DNA of 35,717 nucleotides from Caryophanales bacterium UBA4100 (GCA_002383285.1 DFXU01000014.1:1286-37002), one strand, 5' to 3'. Counted from the stretch's first letter, positions 16,842 through 25,499 are shown. Program-made: numbers and translations. Notes: generated from the letters alone by a model not told the origin.

Positions 16842-17429
16842 ATGAACTTTATGATCAACCTAATAAACGTACTCTATCCGATCCTATCTATCACGATAGT
16901 GGCAATTTTACTGCTGGCCATGATCTCTATCGTCTATGTAAGCTGGCGGAATGGGATCTCGCCAATGCCAGCATCCGCTCAGGCTCGTCATGTGGTAGCT
17001 AATGAAGTGGATCGGATATCTAGTACTGGAACGCTCGTTGATGCTGGCTCAGGATTTGGGACGCTTGCTGTGCATCTCGCACAGCATTGTCCAGGCTGGA
17101 AGATAATTGGTATTGAGAATTCGCTAATTCCACTGTGGCTCTCCCGGTTTTATTGGCGACTCATGGCTGCTATGAAGGGTGCTTCATTGAACAGCATAAC
17201 CTTCTGCAATGAGAATCTTTACACCTACTCCTATGCAGAGGCAGATATTATAGTCTGTTACTTATATCCTGGAGCAATGGATCAGTTGGGTAGGATGGTA
17301 TGCAATCGACTTACTACGGGTAGCACGAGAATCATTAGCATCTGCTTCGCGCTTCCCGGTTGGGAGCCGGCGCGTGTAATTACCTGTAAGGATCTCTACC
17401 GGACAAAGGTTTATGTGTATGACATTTAA
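16842..17429 (+). CDS. Membrane-anchored class I SAM-dependent methyltransferase, ATPSCKMT/FAM173-like
   Basis: A 195-residue protein with one N-terminal transmembrane helix (about 10-33) and a Rossmann methyltransferase domain. Motif I is VDAGSGFG (66-73), with acidic E92 at the end of strand two (GIEN). PLWLSRFYWRL (about 97-107) and a C-terminal LPGWEPARVITCKDLYRTKVYVYD resemble the ATP-synthase-c-subunit lysine methyltransferase family of eukaryotic mitochondria, where W-x-x-W-x-S-R-x-R and FP-x-W-x-P precede an aromatic end. The target is unknown; the membrane helix points to a membrane-proximal substrate. Antisense to nothing; it converges on the sensor kinase that ends at 17498. Confidence 0.82.
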   Translation: MNFMINLINVLYPILSITIVAILLLAMISIVYVSWRNGISPMPASAQARHVVANEVDRISSTGTLVDAGSGFGTLAVHLAQHCPGWKIIGIENSLIPLWLSRFYWRLMAAMKGASLNSITFCNENLYTYSYAEADIIVCYLYPGAMDQLGRMVCNRLTTGSTRIISICFALPGWEPARVITCKDLYRTKVYVYDI

Positions 17430-17497
17430 CAAGGTGAAGATCGTCATGAAAGAGATAGAGTGAAGGAAATCGTAGTGTGCTGAGCAGTTAAGACATA

Positions 17498-19225
17498 TTA
17501 ACTTTCGCTCCCAGTAAGCGGAAGCTGAATAGTAAATTCGGTCCAATCCGGATCACTCTTCACCTGCAAATCCCCTTTATACTTCTTGACAACCTTCTTA
17601 CACACAGCTAGCCCGATGCCACTTCCCAACTGGTTTCTTCGGGTTGTAAAGCCATGTTCAAAGATTCTTGCTAAGTTCTCCTTAGGGATGGGGATGCCAT
17701 TATTACGGATCATTATGGAGAGATGTCCTTTAGTTACATGAGCAAATAACTGAACTTGTTTATCAAGAGAATCCCTACCTTCAACCGCGTGGAACGCATT
17801 GTCAATGATATTACCCATTATACGTACCAAATCTGTAACCTTCATCATACTAATAGTAACGCCTTCGAATCCTTCGAAGCGGTATATAAGATCGATTCCC
17901 TTCTCGGATGCATACGCAGTTTTGGCTTGAAGTAGTCCGCAAAAGGCGGGGATATTGACATTGATAATATCAGTTATAACTGATTGGGATTTAGTTAATG
18001 CCCTTATGTATTCACTAAGTTCATCATACTTCTTCATCGATGCAAGTCCTGATAGCATGAATAGATGATTATTGAAGTCATGTCGATATTCCTTCATGGT
18101 GTTAAATAAGCTGTCTAGGTTCTCGCTGTAAACATCCTGAACGTCCATAACAACCCTGCCTTGCCTACGAATGAATCGTGTGATCAGTAATAGGGTTATA
18201 AATCCGATGAATAGACATAGAATGCTGACCATTGCAATTCGTATAATCTGTTCATTCAATGAGGATTGAATCTTCGCATAGTCCGAGGATATGATAACAA
18301 CTAGATTATCATTAATATAGTTTTTGAAAGAAATGGGTGCATACGAGTTTAAGTACTTCTTATCGTTAATCTGAACGATTTTATAAATCGTCTCGTTCTT
18401 ATCCAGTGCCTCATGAACATAATCCTTATCTGATGATGACTGAAGGCTGTATGCTCCATATGTAACTAGTTTATCTGAAAGCCATACCGTGCCCTTGCGA
18501 ATGATTTCTTCGCCTTCCTTTAGGACATTCTCATTGAGCACAGAAATCTGAGTGATGTATGGATTTTCCTTGATTATTGCCTCAATCGAACGATTCACAC
18601 CTGCCGAATTTTGAAAATCAATAAACGATGAGTCAGAAACGTAAGGATCAATCAAATAGTCGGTCGTTCCGTCATTGTAATATCCCCATTTACTAATTTT
18701 CTCAGGCATAGAATAAGAGGTGTCAATTGGTCCACCCCAATAGTTCTTCAGCTTCTCACCGAAGTGCTCTACCAATTGAACCTCATGCTCTTGCAACAAT
18801 TGATCAAACATGATGTGCCACAGTCCGTTACTCCAGGTTATCGTCTTTAAACCAATTTCCTCGGGATCACTGGATTTGTAGCCTGTGACCTGCCCATCTA
18901 TATATGTAAAGAGGGTTATGCCCTCAATGCCTAATTTATCTCTAATTTCTATTAATTGCTCATTGGTTACGTCCTCAGCATCATGGGGCAGTGCATACTG
19001 CGCTGCAATGGAGGCCATACGTAACTTCTCGGACAGCATGACCTCATAAAACTTCTCGCCAGCCTTTATGTTCTCTATAGATGAGCCTACTTGCTTAAGC
19101 ACCCCTGATATATAGTGCTCCTGATTATGAATTAAGGTGTTTCTTGTTGTGTAGTAATAAACAAAGTTCACCCCAATTAGTACGGCTGTCATCGCAATCA
19201 TCATGGTTATCATTATGCTTCTCAT
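17498..19225 (-). CDS. Sensor histidine kinase with Spo0B/AgrC-like dimerisation domain
   Basis: A 575-residue membrane kinase. TM1 (about 4-25) and TM2 (about 328-350) enclose a large extracytoplasmic double-Cache-like sensor. The kinase core starts with RHDFNNHL (H382 the likely phosphosite), of the Spo0B/CitA/AgrC type rather than the HExxxP type. An N box (GNIIDNAFHAV) and G boxes (GSGIGLAVCKKV) complete the GHKL ATPase. AAGGAG sits eight bases before ATG 19225. No response regulator gene lies alongside, so it is an orphan here. It is divergent from the fumarase gene; DcuS/CitA-type kinases sense C4-dicarboxylates or citrate, so a link to fumarate metabolism is possible but only by position. 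Confidence 0.92.
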   Translation of the reverse strand: MRSIMITMMIAMTAVLIGVNFVYYYTTRNTLIHNQEHYISGVLKQVGSSIENIKAGEKFYEVMLSEKLRMASIAAQYALPHDAEDVTNEQLIEIRDKLGIEGITLFTYIDGQVTGYKSSDPEEIGLKTITWSNGLWHIMFDQLLQEHEVQLVEHFGEKLKNYWGGPIDTSYSMPEKISKWGYYNDGTTDYLIDPYVSDSSFIDFQNSAGVNRSIEAIIKENPYITQISVLNENVLKEGEEIIRKGTVWLSDKLVTYGAYSLQSSSDKDYVHEALDKNETIYKIVQINDKKYLNSYAPISFKNYINDNLVVIISSDYAKIQSSLNEQIIRIAMVSILCLFIGFITLLLITRFIRRQGRVVMDVQDVYSENLDSLFNTMKEYRHDFNNHLFMLSGLASMKKYDELSEYIRALTKSQSVITDIINVNIPAFCGLLQAKTAYASEKGIDLIYRFEGFEGVTISMMKVTDLVRIMGNIIDNAFHAVEGRDSLDKQVQLFAHVTKGHLSIMIRNNGIPIPKENLARIFEHGFTTRRNQLGSGIGLAVCKKVVKKYKGDLQVKSDPDWTEFTIQLPLTGSES

Positions 19226-19542
19226 GGTATATCTCCTTCATTCCAGTTAACAATATCAATGTCAATAAGTCCTAATAATTGGAGATTATTCAGAACTCTA
19301 CTTTATCATGAGTTGTTCGGGTTTTGTCACATTTTACAAAAAAATGTTGAAATTTGACGTAATCGTTGATTTTCAATTAACAAAATTATGAAAAACACAA
19401 TAATTCTGTAAATAATCATGTAATTATATACTTTTATGTAATGGTTATAATAGGGGTGCCGAATCGACAATGAGAATTAGCTGGGATATAATGGGTGTAC
19501 CTTTTCAGAAATCTACAAATTTATGAAATTGGCGGTGTAAAG
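19226..19542. promoter_or_regulatory. AT-rich divergent promoter region between the sensor kinase and fumarase genes
   Basis: A 317-base region without a gene, rich in A/T with several A and T runs between 19330 and 19440. A TATAAT hexamer lies in GGTTATAATAGG (about 19443-19454) upstream of the fumarase gene, but no good -35 is found at 16-18 bases. No operator could be assigned. Confidence 0.4.
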
Positions 19543-20919
19543 ATGGAATATCGAATAGAGCAGGATACAATGGGTCAAGTTCGTGTTGAAGCAGATAAAT
19601 TATGGGGTGCCCAAACGCAACGAAGCCTTGAACACTTTGAAATTGGATTAGAATTAATGCCAGCTGAGCTCATACGAGCACTCGTAATGCTGAAGAAATC
19701 AGCCGCGCAGAGCAATCTGGACTTAGGTAAATTGAATAACGTTAAAGCTGAGGCGATTATAAAGGCTGCTGATGAAATCCTGACAGGTCAACATAATGAT
19801 CAGTTTCCGCTTGTTGTATGGCAAACCGGGAGCGGTACGCAGACAAATATGAATGTGAATGAAGTAATAGCCCATATAGCGAATGGGTTACTGGTCAAGG
19901 AGGGGATAGAAGCTCGTATTCACCCGAATGATGATGTCAATCGATCCCAGAGCTCTAATGATACGTTTCCCACAGCGATGCATGTGGCAGCGATTATTGC
20001 ATTAGAACAGCAGCTATTGCCTGCCCTAGAGCAGCTGAAACTTACAATGTCTAGTAAAGTGAAGCAATTCGAGCACATTATAAAGATTGGGCGTACTCAT
20101 CTTCAGGATGCAACTCCCCTAACCTTGGGTCAAGAGGTAAGTGGTTGGCTTCATATGCTGGAGAAAACCTCGGATATGATCGGCCATAGCCTGAATAGCC
20201 TAAGAGAGTTGGCGATTGGTGGGACTGCAGTCGGTACCGGCTTGAATGCACCGCCCCAATTTGGTGAGCTTGTAGCGGAGCAATTAAGTGAGCTGGTGGG
20301 TACGAAATTTACATCAGCACGCAATAAATTCCATGCATTAACGAGCCATGATGAGCTTGTATATGTGCATGGTGCACTAAAAGCACTGGCCGCTGATATG
20401 ATGAAGATCGCTAATGATATACGCTGGCTTGCCAGTGGACCACGCTCTGGCTTGGGTGAATTACAAATCCCCGAGAATGAACCGGGCAGCTCAATTATGC
20501 CGGGCAAGGTAAATCCGACACAATGTGAGGCTGTGACCATGGTTGCCTGCCAAGTGATGGGCAATGATGCGACTATTGGGTTTGCGGCAAGTCAAGGAAA
20601 TTTTGAATTAAATGTATTTAAGCCCGTGATCATATATAATTTTCTGCAGTCTGTACAATTGCTCTCAGATGTGATTGTGTCCTTCAATAAGCATTGTGTG
20701 ATGGGCATAGAAGCGAATGAGGAGACGATTCGCAAGCACTTAGATCAATCATTGATGCTAGTTACAGCATTAAATCCCATCCTTGGTTATGAAAGCTCTG
20801 CGCTCATCGCGAAGCTTGCTTACACAGAGGGTTTAACCTTACGCGAAGCTGCGATTAGAAGTGGATTGATGAGTGGAGCGGATTTCGATCATATCGTAAG
20901 ACCTGAGAATATGGTTTAA
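19543..20919 (+). CDS. fumC: Class II fumarate hydratase
   Basis: A 458-residue cytoplasmic TCA-cycle enzyme that interconverts fumarate and L-malate without an iron-sulfur cluster. Signatures in order: TGSGTQTNMNVNEV (about 95-108), SSNDTFPTAMH (137-147), the catalytic H186 in GRTHLQDA, and the flexible SS loop GSSIMPGKVNP (315-325) with S316/S317. The frame extends upstream to about 19495, but ATG 19543 gives MEYRIEQDTMG, the standard N-terminus and length. The Shine-Dalgarno (GGCGGTG) is weak. Confidence 0.96.
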   Translation: MEYRIEQDTMGQVRVEADKLWGAQTQRSLEHFEIGLELMPAELIRALVMLKKSAAQSNLDLGKLNNVKAEAIIKAADEILTGQHNDQFPLVVWQTGSGTQTNMNVNEVIAHIANGLLVKEGIEARIHPNDDVNRSQSSNDTFPTAMHVAAIIALEQQLLPALEQLKLTMSSKVKQFEHIIKIGRTHLQDATPLTLGQEVSGWLHMLEKTSDMIGHSLNSLRELAIGGTAVGTGLNAPPQFGELVAEQLSELVGTKFTSARNKFHALTSHDELVYVHGALKALAADMMKIANDIRWLASGPRSGLGELQIPENEPGSSIMPGKVNPTQCEAVTMVACQVMGNDATIGFAASQGNFELNVFKPVIIYNFLQSVQLLSDVIVSFNKHCVMGIEANEETIRKHLDQSLMLVTALNPILGYESSALIAKLAYTEGLTLREAAIRSGLMSGADFDHIVRPENMV

Positions 20920-21070
20920 CATCCGTCGTCGTTACCCAAGCCCTATAGATAAATCTCTATAAATGGGACGAACGGTTCATGAGTAGACGTTATTCATTAG
21001 CGTATAATGTATGTGAAAGTTAGATTAGTCTGAATGGACTAGTAGTAGGCTAATATGGAGGGGGTAAACA

Positions 21071-21229
21071 ATGGTTAATTGGTTCCGTAGTAAATTAACT
21101 GTTTATAAATTCTCAATCGTAGATAATGGAAAGTCCGTTACGGGAGAATCCTCTATGCAGCCGCTGGATGGCGAGGGTGATCAAGAATATCTATTACGAC
21201 TTATTCTGCTAGACCATCCGAAGAAGTAG
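21071..21229 (+). CDS. Small conserved-looking protein (52 residues)
   Basis: A short frame starting at ATG 21071 with a strong GGAGGGGG (21057-21064) ahead of it and a TATAAT hexamer at 21003-21008. The protein begins MVNWFRSKLTVYKF and ends in EYLLRLILLDHPKK; the middle is acidic and polar (about 17-38). The ending has the amphipathic character of an interaction helix. No signal peptide or known motif is seen. The good ribosome site and isolated position support it being real, but the function is unknown. Confidence 0.65.
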   Translation: MVNWFRSKLTVYKFSIVDNGKSVTGESSMQPLDGEGDQEYLLRLILLDHPKK

Positions 21230-21336
21230 GTTAACTAATGAATGTACGGTTCATCATATATGATTCCTCGCAAGTCCTCCTCATATGCTATCGAATAAGG
21301 CACCAAGCATACTCTTTGCTGCAATGCATCAATACG

Positions 21337-21639
21337 CTACTTGGCATTCAATCCTCTAATTCTCAGAATGTTGGTCTTGTGATTGTATTGCACGATAACC
21401 TTCTCTAGATCAGACAAACCAAATTGTTTTGCAATGGCTGGGGAAACACGCAGCTCCTTTCCGGTATCTCCTTCAAGTGATAGTAGTTCTACCTTGAGTC
21501 TATTACGAATGGCCCCTCTCTTCACTCTGATAACTCCCTTAACCTTGAGCTTCTCCTGCAAGCTCGCATTGATTCCGATATTCTGCGGTCCCCCGAGCGG
21601 GGTTTGAATAACTACAATTGCAGCAGCTAATTTGATCAT
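21337..21639 (-). CDS. Unrecognised 100-residue protein
   Basis: A basic, beta-rich 100-residue protein. The N-terminus is hydrophobic (MIKLAAAIVVIQ) but too short for a clear signal peptide. Lys/Arg residues cluster at about 29-49 (LQEKLKVKGVIRVKRGAIRNRLKVE). The C-terminal part (GKELRVSPAIAKQFGL ... VIVQYNHKTNILRIRG) suggests a small beta-barrel with a nucleic-acid or ligand-binding face. A GGGAGCGAG ribosome site precedes ATG 21639. It is divergent from the fabH-like gene and shares the region of the FapR box, so co-regulation is possible. No family can be named. Confidence 0.65.
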   Translation of the reverse strand: MIKLAAAIVVIQTPLGGPQNIGINASLQEKLKVKGVIRVKRGAIRNRLKVELLSLEGDTGKELRVSPAIAKQFGLSDLEKVIVQYNHKTNILRIRGLNAK

Positions 21640-21703
21640 GATCTCGCTCCCTCACCGGATAAGTAATGATTATTAGTGTATTCCATTCTGTAGACGAAGA
21701 TGA

Positions 21704-21731
21704 TACAATATAAATTAGTACCAAGTACTAA
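21704..21731 (+). promoter_or_regulatory. Promoter -10 with overlapping FapR-type operator for fabH
   Basis: TTAGTACCAAGTACTAA (21715-21731) is a perfect 7-bp inverted repeat around CAA and resembles the FapR operator (TTAGTACC-type, repressor of fatty-acid and phospholipid synthesis, released by malonyl-CoA). TACAAT (21704-21709) fits a sigma-A -10, with a weak TTCCAT 17 bases upstream. The operator covers the expected transcription start, the position expected for repression. Identification is by consensus memory. Confidence 0.8.
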
Positions 21732-21770
21732 TACAAGATGCTAATTTATATATACATGGGGTGGGATCAT

Positions 21771-22778
21771 ATGGGTGCAAGGATAACTTCAATCGGTACA
21801 TATGTGCCGGAGAGAAGATTAACCAACTTCGATCTGGAGGGCATGGTCGACACGAGTAATGAATGGATTCTACAACGAACGGGAATTCGAGAACGCCGAG
21901 TTAGCCAATCTGAGCAATTTACCAGCGATTTATGTGTAGCAGCGGTTGAGAATCTTATCCATAGGTATGATAAGAGCGTTGAAGATGTAGATATGGTTAT
22001 CGTGGCAACGAGTACACCGGACTTTGCTTTTCCAAGTGTTGCTTGTTTAATCCAGGATCGGCTTAATATCAATCCTTCGGCAGGCTGCATCGATGTGAAT
22101 GCCGCTTGTGCGGGATTCGTGTATGCCCTTCATACGGCACATGCATTGATCGCCTCGGGCCTACATCGGAAGGTTCTCGTTATAGGTGCGGATGCATTAT
22201 CCAAGATCACAGATTATACGGACCGGAGTACCTGTATTCTCTTTGGAGATGGAGCTGGGGCGGTATTGGTTGAGGAGGATGAGACGTGTAACAGCTTCAT
22301 TAATTATCATCTTGGGAGCGATGGTAGAGGCGCACCACAAATTTATCGGACAGGTCTCTCTAGCAGGATACATGATATCGAGCTAGTTGATTCGGGGTTC
22401 CTAGTCCAGAATGGAAGGGAAGTGTTGCGTTGGGCACTAAGAACAGTTCCGCAGGGGATTCAGGAATTACTGAATAAGTCGAATATGCAGATGAGTGATG
22501 TGGATTGGTTTATCCCTCATAGCGCTAATCTGAGAATCATTGAGCCCATCTGTGAGAAGTGTAACCATCCTATGGATCGAACACTCTACAGTCTAACGAA
22601 CTTCGGGAATACATCGGCTGCTTCGATTCCCCTTGCCTTGGACCTTGGCATTCGTGAGGGTAAGGTAACAGATGGCGATCGTGTTCTGCTATATGGCTTT
22701 GGAGCGGGACTTGTACACGCAGGGCAGTTACTGGAATTGCATATGGATGTGCAAGTGAATGAACCGACGGAATTATAG
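21771..22778 (+). CDS. fabH: Beta-ketoacyl-ACP synthase III (KAS III)
   Basis: A 335-residue cytoplasmic enzyme that condenses a short acyl-CoA with malonyl-ACP to begin fatty-acid chains. Catalytic triad: C113 in NAACAGF, H250 in IPHSAN and N280 in FGNTSAAS. GDGAGA at about 159-164 is also typical. ATG 21771 gives MGARITSIGTYVPE, matching normal FabH starts; an upstream in-frame ATG at 21738 would overlap the leader just after the FapR box and adds an atypical extension. It is a stand-alone gene, as are the fabHA/fabHB paralogues of B. subtilis (fabHB), and the operator predicts induction when malonyl-CoA is high. Branched or straight primer preference cannot be read. Confidence 0.93.
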   Translation: MGARITSIGTYVPERRLTNFDLEGMVDTSNEWILQRTGIRERRVSQSEQFTSDLCVAAVENLIHRYDKSVEDVDMVIVATSTPDFAFPSVACLIQDRLNINPSAGCIDVNAACAGFVYALHTAHALIASGLHRKVLVIGADALSKITDYTDRSTCILFGDGAGAVLVEEDETCNSFINYHLGSDGRGAPQIYRTGLSSRIHDIELVDSGFLVQNGREVLRWALRTVPQGIQELLNKSNMQMSDVDWFIPHSANLRIIEPICEKCNHPMDRTLYSLTNFGNTSAASIPLALDLGIREGKVTDGDRVLLYGFGAGLVHAGQLLELHMDVQVNEPTEL

Positions 22779-22810
22779 TATGTTTGCTAACTGAGCTAAA
22801 TGAATATTCA

Positions 22811-24811
22811 TTAATTTTTTTTCTTTTTTTTACCTTTTTTCTCTTTATTGCCTTTCTGCTTTTTATCAGATTTCTTTCCTTTATACTCATCCGGGACCAG
22901 GAAAGGTACAATAGGCTGGCCAATTAAAGCCCGTGACATAATTTCTTGGAATACTCTTGATGCGGCGGCGGAGTTAACGCTAAGATAATGCGTTTTGTCG
23001 GTCTTATCGTAACCCATCCATACAGCCGCAGTTAACTCGGGTGTATATCCGATAAACCAGGCATCTTTAGCAACAGAACCATCGGTGGCTATTCCTGCAA
23101 ATTCGCTAGTATCCGGGAGTTGAGTGGTGCCTGTCTTCCCGGCAGTTGGTCGATCTAGTGCGGCTCCTCTCCCAGTACCCTCACTCACAACATTGGTAAG
23201 CAAGGTTGTCATCGTATAAGCAACTGTTGGTGTAGTGACTTTGACAGGCTGAGACTTCACTTCTATCAATGTCTGTTTCGTGCTTGACACAATACGAGTG
23301 ATCGTATGAGCCGTGTGCATTTCACCAAGATTCGCAAAGGTAGAGAAGGCTTGTGCCATTCTTAGTGGTGAGGTTCCCTGTGACATTCCCCCGAGTGCAA
23401 TGCCTAATCTGCGATCTTCCTTGGTCAATTCGATTCCTGATCTCTTGATGTAATCAATCCCAGCGTCAATGCCAATTTCGTTTAATAGCCATACAGCAGG
23501 GATGTTGTAGGATTTAGTGATGGCTTGCTTCAGCGTAACCTCACCTCTTGTTTGTAGATCATAGTTACGAGGCTCATAGCCATTAATGTTCAGAGCTGCA
23601 TCGGAAAGCATGGATTCAGGTGTGTATCCCTTTTCTAGTGCAGGTCCATAGACAGCTAGTGGCTTCAGCGCGGATCCCGGTTGGCGTATTAATTGTGTCG
23701 CATAGTTAAAGCCGCGTTGTACACCATTCTCCCGATGACCGACGATACCTCGAATCTCACCATTATGCTGATCTAATATAACGACACCACTCTGGATTAA
23801 TTGATCAGGTTCACTTTCTGGAAAATATTGATTATCCGCATAAACGGCTTCTGCAGCTTGTTGGACAATGGGGTCTAGGGTTGTGTATATGCTAAGTCCA
23901 AGCGACAATACTTGACCCTCAGAGAAACCATATAACTCAGCCGCTTCCTTTAATACAGTGTCCATAAAGTCAGGATAAGGTGAATTCGTTTCCTGGATTT
24001 GCTCTGTTAAGGTAACAACACTTGCTTCTGCTTCCTTAAACACTGCATCCGTAATATATTGCTGCGCATTCATCAGACGTAATACGATATTTCGTCGTTC
24101 CGTGGCTGCCTCTAAGTTACGTAGCGGATTATATCTACTAGGTGCTTTGGGCAGTCCGGCTAGTAGAGCGCTTTCTGCTAAATTTAAATCCTTTGTATCT
24201 TTGTCAAAATAGGTTCTCGCCGCGCGTTGCACGCCATATTGACCTGCTCCATAGTAAATATGATTAACATACATGGCCAGAATTTCATCCTTAGAATAGC
24301 TTAGCTCAATCTTAAAGGCATAGGCAGCTTCACTTAACTTTCGCTTTATGGTCTTGTCCGTGGGTAGGAACATATTCTTAGCTAATTGTTGGGTGATGGT
24401 GCTTCCGCCTTCGGCATATTCCATAGATCGAATATCACGCCATAATGCACGTGCAATTGAACGAAAATCCACGCCTGAATGTTCATAGAATCGCCGGTCC
24501 TCTGTAGCCACGATCGCATTAACTAGCAACGGTGGCATCTGATCAAATGTGATCGGTTCAATCGTGGTTGTTGAAAGCTGCGAGGCTAGGTCTCCATTCT
24601 TATCATAGACAAGTGTTGGAACGGGTAACGGCTCAGCTAACTTGGATATATCTACACTGAAGAACAATATACTAAAGAGCGAAATCATGAAAACCACTGC
24701 AAGCACAGCGATTAGGAGCAAGCTTACCAGCCAACGTTTTAACACAGTTAAATGAAACCACCTTCGCTTCAAGGATGATTTCATGTTGATGAATGAGTAT
24801 TTAGTTTCCAT
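22811..24811 (-). CDS. Class A penicillin-binding protein (PBP1A/1C-like, glycosyltransferase plus transpeptidase)
   Basis: A 666-residue bifunctional peptidoglycan synthase. A cytoplasmic basic N-terminus and one membrane helix (about 28-53) precede the GT51 glycosyltransferase domain with E104 in ATEDRRFYEH, then GGSTITQQLAKN and RKLSEAAYAFKIE. The transpeptidase domain has S383xxK386 in GSALKP, SYN at 437-439 and K562TG564 in GKTGTTQ. The C-terminus carries a striking Lys-rich tail of about 24 residues (643-666), which could bind wall polymers. ATG 24811 follows AAGGGG. It is convergent with fabH and ends 33 bases from it. Confidence 0.95.
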   Translation of the reverse strand: METKYSFINMKSSLKRRWFHLTVLKRWLVSLLLIAVLAVVFMISLFSILFFSVDISKLAEPLPVPTLVYDKNGDLASQLSTTTIEPITFDQMPPLLVNAIVATEDRRFYEHSGVDFRSIARALWRDIRSMEYAEGGSTITQQLAKNMFLPTDKTIKRKLSEAAYAFKIELSYSKDEILAMYVNHIYYGAGQYGVQRAARTYFDKDTKDLNLAESALLAGLPKAPSRYNPLRNLEAATERRNIVLRLMNAQQYITDAVFKEAEASVVTLTEQIQETNSPYPDFMDTVLKEAAELYGFSEGQVLSLGLSIYTTLDPIVQQAAEAVYADNQYFPESEPDQLIQSGVVILDQHNGEIRGIVGHRENGVQRGFNYATQLIRQPGSALKPLAVYGPALEKGYTPESMLSDAALNINGYEPRNYDLQTRGEVTLKQAITKSYNIPAVWLLNEIGIDAGIDYIKRSGIELTKEDRRLGIALGGMSQGTSPLRMAQAFSTFANLGEMHTAHTITRIVSSTKQTLIEVKSQPVKVTTPTVAYTMTTLLTNVVSEGTGRGAALDRPTAGKTGTTQLPDTSEFAGIATDGSVAKDAWFIGYTPELTAAVWMGYDKTDKTHYLSVNSAAASRVFQEIMSRALIGQPIVPFLVPDEYKGKKSDKKQKGNKEKKGKKKKKN

Positions 24812-24880
24812 AGTGTATCCCCTTTTTTCTCTCTAAACTTGTTATTAAACGTTTTTCGTGGATTTGAAACGTAGTGTATT

Positions 24881-25147
24881 TTGCAATCCACGGGAGAGAG
24901 ATCATTTGGAAAGCCACCTGAAAATTTTCCTGAGGGTCAATTTTGTGTTGAATATGATGGGACGATATTACAGGCGAAGGATATATTCAAAAGATGCGGA
25001 TTAATAAAAATTATTTGCCAGACGACAAGGCATCGCAGAAATATGCAACTATCATGGAATCGGGAGTCAGGAATGGTAAGGCATCTGAAGGATCGAAGAT
25101 TGGATATCTATCAACTTAAGTACAAAGAAAAACAAGATAAGCATTAA
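24881..25147 (+). pseudogene. Unrecognised open frame, possibly decayed
   Basis: An 88-codon frame beginning at TTG 24881 without a Shine-Dalgarno. Its first half (GQFCVEYDGTILQAKDIFKRCG, about 20-41) reads like protein, but the second half does not. In another frame, 24994-25119 reads MRINKNYLPDDKASQKYATIMESGV and onward to a stop, which also looks protein-like, so one frameshift may separate two halves of a single small gene. A hairpin with CGTGGATT (24857-24864) and AATCCACG (24885-24892) overlaps the start. The family is not recognised. Low confidence that it is expressed. Confidence 0.3.
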
Positions 25148-25191
25148 TCTTCATCGGCTAATCGCATTGCCGACTCGGCGATGAACCTAGC

Positions 25192-25369
25192 CGGACATAC
25201 AGTCCGTTATTCATGAATAACAGTCTGTTTCTAATGGAATGCGGACACACGATCCGCTATTTCATTCAGAACGGGCTTTTTAGCTTACTTAAAGGCATAA
25301 TAACGGATCGTGTGTCCGCAAGTATCGTGATTTAGCACAATGTCACTGTAATAACGGATCGTGTGTCCG
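25192..25369. repeat. Cluster of four 19-bp repeats in inverted orientation pairs
   Basis: ATAACGGATCGTGTGTCCG occurs exactly at 25300-25318 and 25351-25369. Its reverse complement occurs at 25242-25260 with one mismatch and at 25192-25210 with three. The order minus-minus-plus-plus can fold into a large hairpin (25242-25260 with 25300-25318, 39-base loop). No open frame spans it. This looks like a miniature repeat element rather than a regulator site. Confidence 0.85.
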
Positions 25370-25392
25370 GATAGATAGTCGATATGTCACTA

Positions 25393-25440
25393 GTAGAATT
25401 TTCGAGCTAATATTCTACCGATTAGCTGACTAACTAATCG
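25393..25440. repeat. Two adjacent 7-bp hairpins
   Basis: GTAGAAT (25393-25399) pairs with ATTCTAC (25412-25418), and directly beside it CGATTAG (25419-25425) pairs with CTAATCG (25434-25440). No T tract follows, so terminator function is uncertain. They lie between the 19-bp repeat cluster and the AHSA1 remnant. Confidence 0.5.
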
Positions 25441-25499
25441 GGATTATTATAACAAACCATATGGTTAAATAAAGGAGGAGTTCTTCCAATATGTAGGTG

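Noticed and set aside
22570..22923. 117-codon minus-strand frame spanning the ends of fabH and the PBP gene
   Set aside because: Lies antisense to fabH and overlaps the PBP tail in another frame; Lys/Arg-rich only because of the A-rich tail.
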